From Takakia lepidozioides (taxonomy: Eukaryota > Streptophyta > Takakiopsida > Takakiales > Takakiaceae), in contig CM060732.1 of the NCBI GenBank assembly GCA_030704615.1, positions 63,159,053 through 63,223,052 on the forward strand: a stretch of DNA of 64,000 nt, read 5' to 3'. Position numbers and translations under genes: made by a program. Below are positions 20,450 through 32,500 of this stretch, one piece after another. The first letter of the stretch is position 1. Every line of letters starts with the position of its first letter. A model generated the notes under the pieces. The model had not been told where the DNA came from. It was given only the letters and a program-made list of their open reading frames with translations, and did no database searches.

Positions 20450-23105
20450 TCACCAATAATCTCCACAAGAACAAACCCCGTCCTGGAAGTGATGAATCCG
20501 GTTCGCATCCCTTATGACAATTGCTCGACCAACAATCTTTGAGATGAATTTGGTGGGAGTGTGGCAGTCACCACACACCCCAAGGTTCTTGATGACAAGG
20601 ATACATCCCCTAGGGTGGGTGTTGATGAGCCCAGATGCAATTGTCAGCTTCTCACTGTGGTAGCAAAGAGTAAACTCCCTTTGTTCCACTTCGACATCAT
20701 GCAATACAAAGCGGGTGTCAGGCACACACCCGGCCTCCTTCATCCGTCCAGATAGATTTGTCAGCTCCGCATGTATTTCTTCCTTGTGGGTGTGATTTGT
20801 CTTCTACAACAAATTCATGCATCCTATTGCCAACCTCAATGCAGCTACACCCCAACTCCTTTCTGATACCTCTGTCACTCATCATTTTCTTCACCTTTGC
20901 TTTATCATCCCACCTGCCAGCTGCACCATAAAGGTTCAAAAGCCGAACATACGAAGAAGCGAGGTGTGGATCCTTTTCAAGAATGCATTTTGCAGCACGT
21001 TCTGCTAGCCCCACATTGCCATGAATTCTACAAGCGCCAAGCAAGGCCCCACACAGAAGCACTCGGTTCATCGGAATGTCATTAATGAAGTCCTCTGCCT
21101 CATGTAATCGCCCTGCACGGCCAAGAAGGTCCACCATGCAGACGAAATGCTCCAGTCCAGGTTTGAGACCATGATCTCCACTCATGGAACTAAGTACTGA
21201 CAGCCTTCATCAACTAGGCCCCCATGGCTGCATGCAGACATAACAGAAGTGAAGGTGATGTCATGTTCAAATAGGTGGAGGGCCTCCCTACCACACCCAT
21301 GCTGAGCATATCCTGCAATCAATGCATTCCATGAGACCACGTCTCATTCGGCCATTGATCCTCTAGGCTACCACATTTTTGGTACATGTCAACAAGGGTA
21401 GTCTCCAAATTACCATATGATGTGATTCCAGCTTTGATGATGTCCGCATGGACCTGCTTTCCCCTTTCCAGAACTCCCATGCTGGAACATGCATTGAGAA
21501 CGCACATGAATGTGACCTTGTTGGGTGGCACCCCTTCCAACTGCATTTGCTCATATACTTGGAAAGCTGCTTCACCATACCCATGGTTAACATATCCTGC
21601 AATCATGGCAGTCCATGAGACCACATCTCTTGCACTCTTTGGTCAAACACTTCCCAGGCATCCTTTACACTCCCACATTTGGCATACATGTGAATGAGGG
21701 CAGTGTCCAAATTTACGTTAGACGCAATTCCAGTTTGATGATGTCAATATGGACCTGCTTGCCCTTTTCCAGGGCCCCAAGGCTGGCACATGCATTGAGA
21801 GCACAGATGAAAGTGACTGCGTTGGCATCACCCCCTCCCATTGCATTTGCTTGTAGATTTTGAGAGTCTCCTCACCATGCCCATGCTGGGCATATCCTGA
21901 AATCATTGCATTCCATGAGGCCACAGTTCGTTTGGCCATCTTGTTGAACAGTTGATCTGTAACACTTCCGCACTTGGCATACATATCAATAAGGGTTGTC
22001 CCCAAAATAGTGTGCGACATCATTCCAGTTCTGATGATGTCAGAATGTACTTGCTTGCCCTTTTCAATGTCTCCTAGCATGGCACACACATTGAGAATGC
22101 AAATGAAGGTGACATTGTCTGGCGCCACTAGTTCCTTTTGCATTTGCTCATAGCATTTGAGAGCTTCTTCACCCTTCATGCTGAGCATATCCTGTGATCA
22201 ACAGGACGTCACGTTCCATGAGACCCCGTCACGTTTGGCCATCTCGTTGAACACTTGACGCGCATCCTGTATGCTCCCACATTTTGCATACATGTCAACC
22301 AGGCTATTCTGCAAATAAATATCTGAAGCACTTCCAGCTTTCATGATGTCAATGTGGACCTGCTTGCCCTTCTCCAGGGCTGCAAGACTTGCACACGCAT
22401 TGAGAACGGGAACAAACGTGACCGTGTCCACTATCAGCCCTTCCCTTTGCATTTGCTCATACAGTTTGAGAGCCTCTTTATCATCCCCATGCTGAGCATG
22501 GCCGGCGATCATTGCACTCCATGAGACCACATTCCGTGTAGCCATTTTACTGAACACTTGACGCGCATCCGCTAAGCTTCCACATTTTGCATACATGTCA
22601 ACAAGGGCTGTGTCCACAATAAGGTCCGACCCAATGCCAGCTTTAATGATGTCACCATAACCTGCTTCCCCTTTTCCAGATTCCCCAGACTGCCACACGC
22701 ATTGAGAACGCAAATGAACGTGATTCTGTTGGGCGAGGTGCCTTCCCATTGCATTTGGTCATAGATTTTCGAAGCCTCCTCGGCACGCTCGTTCTTGGCA
22801 TATCCTGCAATCATCGCATTCCATGAGACCACATTGCGCGTAACCATTTTATCAAATACTTGACGTGCATCCTTCACGCTCCCGCATTTTGCGTACATGC
22901 TGACAAGGACGTTCATAACAAAAATCTTCGGCTCAACTTTACTTTGAGTAATATGGGAATGCACCTCCCATCCCTGCGCCAGGGATTTCATGTCGATGCA
23001 CTTTTGCAAGAGGCAGACATAAGTGTCGGAACCAGCCAGAACGCCTCCTTCGTCCAAAACGAGAAGTGCATCCTTCACTCTCCCTTCCTTGCACAGATTC
23101 CTCAC
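20450..23105 (-). pseudogene. PPR-DYW protein (organellar RNA editing factor type), frameshifted
   Basis: A minus-strand PLS-class pentatricopeptide array is followed by E and DYW domains. Repeats are clear: LVSMYAKCGSVKDARQVFDK, NVVSWNAMIAGYA, ALVDMYAKCGSLADARQVF, VDMYAKCGSIQDARQVFN and others. The E domain (KPGLEHFVCMVDLLGRAGRL) begins near 21165. The DYW deaminase-like domain has HSEKLTIASGLI (zinc-ligand His and catalytic Glu), GVCGDCHT and a C-terminal CSCGDYW followed by TGA at about 20480. The frame breaks at least five times: near 22655 (a missing base), 22190, 21720-21630, 21320-21185 and 20780 (an extra base before EIHAELTNL). Either it is a recent pseudogene or the assembly has indel errors, and the preserved C-terminal motifs leave both open. 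The true start is not clear; a stop lies just upstream of the first readable segment. Confidence 0.8.
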
Positions 23106-23188
23106 GTCCCTAAAATGCCACCTTTAATTCTCTGTCCTCCTTGACCTGCCATAACATCAAAAGCTGTGGTTGTGAAGGAGGTGCTACG

Positions 23189-23212
23189 CCATCTCCATCT
23201 CCATCTCCATCT
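23189..23212. repeat. (CCATCT)4 microsatellite
   Basis: Four hexamer copies lie in the 470-bp interval between the divergently read PPR locus and the DCP5 gene. Confidence 0.9.
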
Positions 23213-23575
23213 GCAAGTCTGACGTGCGAGAAACATGGTCCCCTCGGAGGGGACCCTGCCATCCTCGCCCAAAACTTCTCATCGAGCCGTTTGATTCAAA
23301 ATATCTCAATGCTGCCAGGTTTAGCCAGAAAGTCTTTTTAAAAAATGAAAAAGGCGAAACTGGCCAAGACCGGGGGCCACGCAAGCCGATAAGAGAGAGA
23401 CAAAAGGAGAGAGAGTGAGGAAGAGAGGAACAAAGAGAGTTAGGGTAATTGCGGAAGATTGTGAGATGGAAGGCCATGGCTTGCGAGGTATTGGATCTGC
23501 ATTGGTGAGGTAGGGGCCGGATTTTTGTGAAAAGGAGGAGATAGAGGATAGAGAAAAGGAGTCTGGCTTGGAGGA

Positions 23576-26500
23576 ATGGGGCGAGGACGGGGGCCCAATA
23601 CGGCCGATTCCTACATAGGCAGCCTCATCAGTCTCACATCTAAGAGTGAGATTCGCTATGAGGGCATTCTGTACACTGTGGATACCGAGAATTCCAATAT
23701 TGCGCTGCAAAATGGTGCGTGTCTGTCCTCTTCGTCTGTGTCTTTAGAGGTTTGGCTAATCATTCTTACTGTTTTGTTGTGTTTGTTGAAGTGGCAAGGT
23801 TGTTTGGAGTTCTCCGATGATGGCTGGTCGGGAGGGTTTGATGGTGGGGGAGGGGTCTAAGAGTCCGCTGGGGTTTGCATCCAGTTAGGGTTTCATGTTT
23901 GTGCTGAGAAGGAACGATTCTGTTATGATAATCAAATCTTATGGTCCAGCCTTGAAACTCTGCGCTGCGATGCAGTCTTCGTTGTCTTCGTATGGAGCTT
24001 GATGTGATCATCGGAAGTTGGGGGTTGAAAGTGTCATGCAAGGTGGTGTTCAGGGTGCCTGCAGTTTTAGCACCAGGGCTTCATGAAGTCTAGGTTGACA
24101 GTGTCACGTTTCATGACTGCTATGGTGCTTGAAGTTTTCTCGTTTGCTTCATGACACGCCAAGACTTTCACCCGGAGTTCTTTGCTGGAGCACCCTGACA
24201 AGTAGTTCTTCAGTTCTTGTCTTGCGCTAGATATCTAGATGTGCGGAGTTCCTTTTGTATAAGTTACTTGGTAGCTTCTCTTTCTCAGGGTCTCATGCTA
24301 TGGTAACAGGACCCGATTGGTGGGGAAATCTTTTCTTTATGCGGCTGTTTTCCTACTCTTCCTAGACCCTCGAATCTGTGACTTATATGATTATGTATTT
24401 GTTAGGCACAACTGGGTTCTTTTCGTTCTTGTCTCAAGCGCCAGTCTCTGTGTAGGTTCTGTCAGACAGTCTTATACCATACTTCCAAAGCAATCTCTGT
24501 GTGAAGGAAAGCAAGGGAAGGGTAGGGAGAAAGTGCACATGTTTTGCCACACTTGATTTTGGATCTGCAGTTTTTGTATGATGTGTTACTTTGTTTCAGT
24601 CTGTTCTCACTCCAATGTGCATAAGTACTTCTGCAATTTTCTAGAAATCATGTTATGGATCCATCTCAGAAGATGGGATATCAGTCAATACCTGGTTGTT
24701 TCTAGTTGGCTCCTTCAGTCCCCTCTCTGTAATTGTCTTTGGTTGAAAGATATTGCGTTCAGCTGTACTTTGGTGTTACCTACTTTGGGTAGCACACGGT
24801 AACATGTTAGTCTTTGAACCTTATGAGCTGGTGTGTGATTGAAAGTTGTTGATCTGTGTTGGGACTACTGATTTCCACTTGGGTTAATTCCTTTGTTCCC
24901 CTGCCAAGTGAAGTGACTCTCAAATAAGATTGGTTAGGGTAAGTAGAGTATCTCTTACGTGTGTCTTTGTATACACAATTTGAGTTTACCACGAGAGTGG
25001 TATAAGTATGCCAGTGATCTCTGGTGTTGGGGGACAGCTGATTACCCGATGGAGTGCTTGTAAACAGTTCTGGATACATGCCAACTGGAATCATAAAGTG
25101 TCATTCTGACTGCAGAATTGACTGTGCCTGAAGTTTGTCTCATTGCGTAGAGTGCTTCTTAATACAGAGGAACCAACTAGTTAACAAGTTGTCACTGGTC
25201 ACTTCTTCCTAGGGTCCTTGCATAGAGGGCTCATGTCATTGGTTTTCATTCCATGCATGTGTAATGCTAGAGATCACTAATGTTCCGTGAAATAAACTAT
25301 GGAGAGGAATCGGTGCTGCGTCAGAGACTTCCGCATAAGCCAAGGTGATATTTTACTTGCAACAAAGCTTGCTGCTGACCTATGGGAGATGGGTTGCTTG
25401 CAGTACGTTCGTTTGGGACAGAGGGCCGCAAGAAGGACGGGCCCCAGATCCCTGCCAGTGACAAAGTCTATGACTACATCATTTTCCGAGGATCTGACAT
25501 CAAGGTGGATATCAAACTTCCAGACATTCTGCCATGTGGGATAAATTTAACAGATGGTGCTTACATATGGCCATCATGCAACTGTGTTGAGATCAGCAAG
25601 GGCGTAATTATAAATTACTCCAGCCCTTCTTTAGCAATGGAAGGTCCAAGTGATCCATGAAACTTACCAACTTGATGGTGATAGTGGGTACTCTTTGTTA
25701 CCTGATGTGAGCAGGATTTGCAAGTGAAGTCGTCACCACCACTGCAACCGCCACCACCGCCACAACCACCTACTGACCCTGCTATTATTTCACTTCAGGT
25801 TAGCTGCCTTGCTTCGCTGGATTCCTTTGCTTTCCCTTTACAGTCACTTACAATAGTCTGTTCATTGCTCTGCCCATTGCTTTCCTGGCTTTGCCTTGCT
25901 GCAATGGTCCTACAAAGATTTCATTCTTGGAAGTAAACATGAAGAAGTAATCCATAAAGACAGAAGTTCTGAGTGCGTGACTGCTGGCAGTTCACCATGT
26001 GATCGATGGTTTGTGCTGATGGCTTTTCTGTGATGAAGTCCATGAACCCTAATGTCATTGTAGGCTCTTTGTGAGAGTCGGTTCCGATTTTGAGCTCAAT
26101 GTCTGTAGCGTTCAATGTGCTTGGAGGCGTGCTTATTATTTCTTCACACCTGTGTTCTCACACACTTAACACATGTTCGAAAGATCTACTAATGTGGAGT
26201 GAGGCTGGATTTTGACATGGGCATTGGTGATTATGTGGTTCAAGCAGTCCCAGACCCAATATCCGCCACCATCCTCAATCGGGTCATCATATAATGGGGG
26301 GTTGCCATCAGTGGGCTCATCGTCAGACACAAATGCTCCTCCCCCATATTCTGGAATGCCACCCTCCGCTTTCCGGGGTGGGGTGCCATCTCTTTACCCA
26401 TCTGCTGGCATGGGATCATGGGGTCCTCCACCTCCCCCACCTGGGGCCAATGGAACTGGCTTAGCTATGCCCATGTACTGGCAGGGCTATTACAGGCCAC

Positions 26501-29500
26501 CAACTGGGCACTTGCAGCAGCAGCCTTTGCCACCGCAACCACCACCATCGCTGGCCCCCCCACCATCTCATCAGCAGCTGCCACCACAGCCTCTCCAGCC
26601 TCTGCACCAGCAAGTGCAACAAGTTGCTCGCCCTTCTGGACTAATCGCTGGGCCCCCACCAGCCGCAGCACCAGTTATGGCAGTTGCCCAGCCACAGCTA
26701 CCGAGTCCGTCAGCAGCAAGTGTGGCAGCAGTAGCAGCACCGGCGCCTTCAGCGCCGGTGACAACCTCTCCTCAGGGATCAGTTGCTTCAAGTGCTGCCA
26801 CATCAGCAACTCCTTCAAGTGCAGCCACTGTGTCATCAGTTCCAGTGTCAGCTGCTACTAGTGTGGCATCATCTGTTCAAGGAGGTGTGAGTGCTGTGAT
26901 CACACCAGCAGCAAAAACCCCTCGTCGTATAGTTGGGCCCATGCACCCAGCTCAGCCACCAGCACAACAATCTGTAGGGAATTCATCTCAGGGAACTACG
27001 CAGACGACCTCCACGACAACAGTGCCATCATCCGCAGCTGTAGCACGCCCTCAAACGACCATTTCACAGTTGCCTGGAGTACTTTCTGCACCTTCAAAAA
27101 CTCTGGCATCCAGCTCACAGACACTACCAAAGCTGGAGCAGAAAAATTCAGAACCTGCCAAGGTAGCTGGCCAACCCATGATATCAACGTCCGCACAGCC
27201 GCCTCAGCAACAGCAAGTGACCCAACCTTTGCTGCCGCTCCCTTCGTCACAACAAAAGCAGCCACTTCAGGTCCTTACCCATCCCTTTCAATCTGAGTTT
27301 GTGGAGTTAGGAAATTTATTGAAGTGTTTGTAAATAGCTATTTGTTTTGGCATTCAATCGAAGTATTTAGCTGTTACGGTGACGGGAAGACTGATATTAG
27401 AATACAGGACAGGAGTTGCTTCTGCAAATGTGCCTGTATTCTGAAACTTGGGGTAGCCATCTTGCAGGCTTATGGTCTTAAATCTTGCTTGTTTGGTCTA
27501 ATCTGGGAGTTGTGATGAACCTATCTTGGTTCAGTGATAGCATTTCTGATGTATGCGGCTCAGAAGGTGAGGCAAAAAAGGGAAGGTGGTTGAGTTGTAT
27601 TCTCAGTTGCAGGAACCACCTTACTCATGTCCAATGGGTGGTTTGAGGCTAGTGTGACATCATATTGCAGACTCAACTCCTTAACTTTTGACACTTTCTG
27701 TGTCAACTTGAATGGTAATACAGTTTGAAGTTTTTTGAGATTCCACTCTATACTGATCGGATGTTGATATAAGCATTGGAAGGGAAAGTGTGAAGAGGTA
27801 GCCATCGTTGAGCATCATTAGGGTCCTGACAGAAATACTCAAGCCATGGAGATGGTCAATTTGGTTGAATCCTCTGAAATTGAAGTTCAAAGTTGTATTC
27901 CATAAAATGAATACAGAATTTCCCAAACGGTCTGGCACATGACCATTTACCGCCTCCATACGGTTATGGCGCATTTTGAAAAATCATCTGTGCAGTGGTG
28001 TAGTGAGTGTGCTAAAGCCTGATTTTGTGCAACCAGCAGCGTGGAGGCCATGGCGTAGCCGTTGGCCAAAGGAATCGGTGGCAGGTACTTTACAGAGTTG
28101 CAACAACATTCGATACTTGTTTCCCCTTTTTGCCAAGGCTTTCCCATTGCTGCTGGCTCTGGATGCCCTGCTTCTTTGGACCTTCAGAATTACGGTCGTC
28201 CGTCAGACAGCGTGGGAAGCCTGGGCTGCATTAATTGCCCAAAATAGAGTGTAGGATAAGGCTGTTGTTTTGTAATCTGTCTGCAACATGAAGGTGGGTC
28301 ATCTTAAAAGTTCACCCTCTTCTGCTTTGGGAGAAGATCAGAGTCATGTAGTTAGGTACTTGTCATTGTTGAAACATCTGTGGTATCAAGGAGGTGAGGA
28401 GATGCATGTTTTCTGTGTTTGGGATCTGTGCAGGGAAACGGTGCCACAGGTAACAACAATTACATGCGGCGAGGTAGGGGGAGAGGCAGCGGAAGTGGGA
28501 GGGGCATTGGAGTAAGATCATTATCCCTGCAATGTAGTGGGGTTTGTAGCCTTTCTTAGTGAAAGGCAAGCTTGCATCTGCTTGGATTTTCTATAAGTGT
28601 TACTCTCTAGCCAGGGTTAAGCTTCCAATTGTTCCAGATACAGTTTGTTATAAGCAAATGGGAACCTTCATTTTGTTGGTGGATTCTATATGTGTGAAGG
28701 AGATGACCTGAGAAATTACGTTCCCCTGACATCCACCTGACAGCCGTGGAGATCTTTGTAATGTACAGCCTTTATGTCCTAGATATTAGAAGAGTAAGGT
28801 AATTGATTATAGGTGTGTGTATATATTGTACTCATAAGACGTTGTTTGCCGTAGCCTTGTGGCCATTGACCCCGCGCCCAGTTTGAGCGGGAACAAAAGG
28901 GACAGAACCTACCTCTGTCAGGGGCTGACGTTGGTAGTGTGACTTACCATCATATATAGAATTAATCCGGGTTTTCCAGATATCCTCTAGAAATCCCTTC
29001 ACACAAGCATCAATCTGCTGTGTGTGATTTGCTCAAAAACTAGGCCTCAGGAGGGCCTGGGCTTTTGGCTCAGCCTCGAGACTTTCAAATTTGTTAAACA
29101 GGGGAACAGGCACAATTCCCTTGATAGAGTTGAAGAGAGCGTCTCTTTGGTGAGAGAACCCCGGACAGTGTATCAGAAAGTGAATACTGTCTTCAGATTG
29201 CCCACACAGCGGGCAATCGCACTCTCCCTTTCCTCTCTGCTTCTGTTTGCTGTTCAAAGGTAGGCTTCCTGCCCTGAGTTTAAATTTCAGTCTAGTGCCG
29301 AGAGTGGGTAGACCCTTGAGGTCATCCAAGATGTCCTCCCCCATGTCACTGACTGGAAACAAGTTCAGGGAAGTTTTCTGCCTAACTTCATTTTCATCAG
29401 ACAATCTCATGGCAACAGACATGGCTGAGGACACTACAGCCTCTAAGTCAGATTTATCCAGCAGGGTCAAGGCTTGCGGATCCAGGTCCAGGTCCTTGAG

Positions 29501-32500
29501 AATCTCTTCTACTCTCTTCTGCCAGGACTTAGCCTGTTTGACAGGGCGGTCCTGTTTCCAAAGATATAGTGTCGATTAACTTAGGATATCTGGTGTTGGG
29601 CATATGTTGCAGCTGACCCCACCATCTGACCTTGAATTCATCTCGTCGGGAGCTTAAGGACGGAATGCCAAACTCACCCCGAACAGCCACATTGGCTGTT
29701 TTGGAGCATGCTGACATACACTCCTTAAGCACCCCCACTTGAATGGATTCTAGAGACTTAGCCTGGTTGGAGTTATCAACCCATATAGCAGATCCGTACT
29801 CCAAGGCAGGTCTAATAACGCGACAAAGCATGGTTTTCTTAACCTCAGAGTTGACCCCTCTGCAGTGGAAAAATTTAGTGAGCCCCAGAGCTTTGCCCTT
29901 GCCAGTTTGAACAACTTTCCGGATATGTGCATCCCAATTACAATTGGAGGAAAACTCAACGCCCAGGTAAGTGTAGGAAGGGAGGACCGGGATCTCTTGC
30001 CTACCCCACTGCCACTTAAGATCACTTCCTCCCTCTCCTCTGTCGTTGAATGCTACCACTGCACATTTGCTGACATTAGCCTCTAGCCCCCAAAGATCAA
30101 AGTATCTCTTTGCGCAATCAATCAACTCCTGGAGATTGGTTGGAGTCTCCCCTATGCCTGCGAAGTCATCCGCAAACATAAGGGCTGGGATGGTGGTATC
30201 ACCCACCCTTAACCCAAATCCCTCACTTTCCACATCCTCGAGGAGTTGATTGATGAAAACATTGAAGAGCAGAGGGGAGAGAGTACATCCTTGAGCTACA
30301 CCTTGGTCTATGTCAAAGAAGTTGGACTTCTGTCCGTTAACAGTGACACAGCTTTTGGTGTGAGCATACAAGTTGTGGACAACTCTCCACATCTTTCCCT
30401 TGATCCCACAAGACCAGAGGCGGAACCATAGGCCATCTCTCCACACTGTGTCATAAGCCTTTTTGACATCCAGGAAAAAAATATAAGTGGGTTTCCCTTC
30501 TTTTTTCCTTCCCTGGATAATCTGGCTTAGAGTGAAGATATGATCCACACAGCCCCTGTTTCGCTGAAAGCCAGCTTGGCCTTCGTGGAAACAACCTCTA
30601 GACTCCAGATCAACCTCGAGACGAGTACTTATAACTCTGCAGAATGTCTTGCCAACAGCATTGAGGAGCGTGATGCCACGGTAGTTCCCCGGTTCTTCTC
30701 TGTCACCCTTCTTGTATAGATTGACAATGACCCCCTGTCGCCAGCGAAAGGGGATCATTTCAGTCTTCCAGATAAGGTTAAAGAGGGAGAACTAGGGCCT
30801 CTATCATGGGATCGCCACCGTGCTTGATAAGCTCGTTGACAATACCATCAGGTCCACCAGCTTTATATCCATTTAAATGTTCAATTGCTTCCACAATCTC
30901 AGAAGAACTAATGGGAGCATTATAAGCCATTGAAATATACTCCAGTTCATCAGGGCTGTTTTGAATCATAGGAACAGTTTTTCCAACTGTGTCCCTCCAT
31001 TCAGCAGAAGACCCCTCACTGTTAGACCTAGAAGTTCTGCCAAGGATACTGTAGTGAGTTTCAAAGGTTTTGACAATGTCAACCGATGAAGTCACCACTG
31101 CACCTTTAGTAGTCTTCAGCGCTTGTACTTGTTGACCGTTTTTCGGCTTGTACAAACGTTGAAGGGCCAACCAGAATTTCTTGTCATTACCACCATGGTG
31201 GTTTGAGTTTATTTCACTGTATAACTTCCCAGTATAATTTCTTCTGAGACCTAACAAGCTGATTGATATCTTTACGGAGCTGGTAGTACCTCGCCCACAA
31301 TTCTCCGTTGGTTTCCAAATTGCAGCACTCTTTATAGAGGGCTTGTCTCTCAGCTATCTTGAGTTTAATCTCATTGGTCCACCAATTAACTGCTCTACTG
31401 CAGACAATTAGTTTCCTCCCAATGATCTTGTCACCGAAGGAGGAAACGAAACTCTCCCAAGAGTCCACTGCTCTTTCGACTTCATTTCTTGCGTTAACAG
31501 AGCGTGACTGAAGTTCTTGGAGCGATTGGACAAAATGAGGGAGAGCCTCTTGCAAGGCCTGGACGTACTCAGCCTTGACCTCCTCATTATGGAATTTTTC
31601 TATGCGCCACTTCCGAATCGAACGTTTCACAGATCTCTTGGTGTTGGGAAAACACCTTTTGATCTCAGTCCAAACCAGGAAGTGGTCAGAGGTACCAATA
31701 TCAGTTCTGTCGATCACCACATTGGCACACTGGGGAAACAAATTTTTGTCCATTATGATATAGTCCACAATGGAACGTTCCCCAGTTTGGGATTTCTCAC
31801 GAGTCCACTGCACTTGGTCACCTCTTGTCCTGTTATTCAAGGTCAAAAGCTGAAGCTCTTCTAGACAGTAATTAACCGTCTGCCATTAGAATTCAGCTCG
31901 TCCTCACCAAAAGGTCCAATGATATCGTCCTAATGGATCCCTTTGCCCACCCGGGCATTGAAGTCCCCCAATAGTACCACCTGACCTTTGGCAAGGAACA
32001 AAGCACAGTCCAGCTTTACATCTTCGAAGGCTTTGTCTGCGTCAGCACTAAGGGTCCCCTCTGTGGGCATGTAAACACAACCCACAAAGAGGTCCTTTGT
32101 ACTCATGCTGCCCTTCAGATTCAGTTTTAGCCAGATACTATGCTCGTACCTCAAACCCTTGTTGATAATTTCACAATTGTCAAACAAGAAATCACGGATA
32201 AAGAATCCAACCCCTTTTTGACCGCGTTTGGCAGAGGCTGCCTTGAGAGTATACATCTTACCTGCCCATTTATAACCAATGACATCTCCAACCAGTTTAT
32301 CCGACGTTTCCCATGTTTTTTGCCCAGCACAGATATGAATATCATTAATCCGAAGAACTTGTCCCACTTCGAGTTGTTTCCTTTGGTTGGTCAACCCTGA
32401 GAAGTTGAAAGTGGCCAGCCGCAAGCCAGCCCTTTGCATGTGAATTGTTTGTTGTCTAGGTAGCTTGTGATTGCTCCTGGACGGCCAACCGTTCTGCAAA

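Noticed and set aside
26240-27265. Other-frame open stretches (Ala/Val/Ser-rich) across the big DCP5 exon
   Set aside because: These are by-products of the Pro/Gln-rich low-complexity coding sequence in the true frame.
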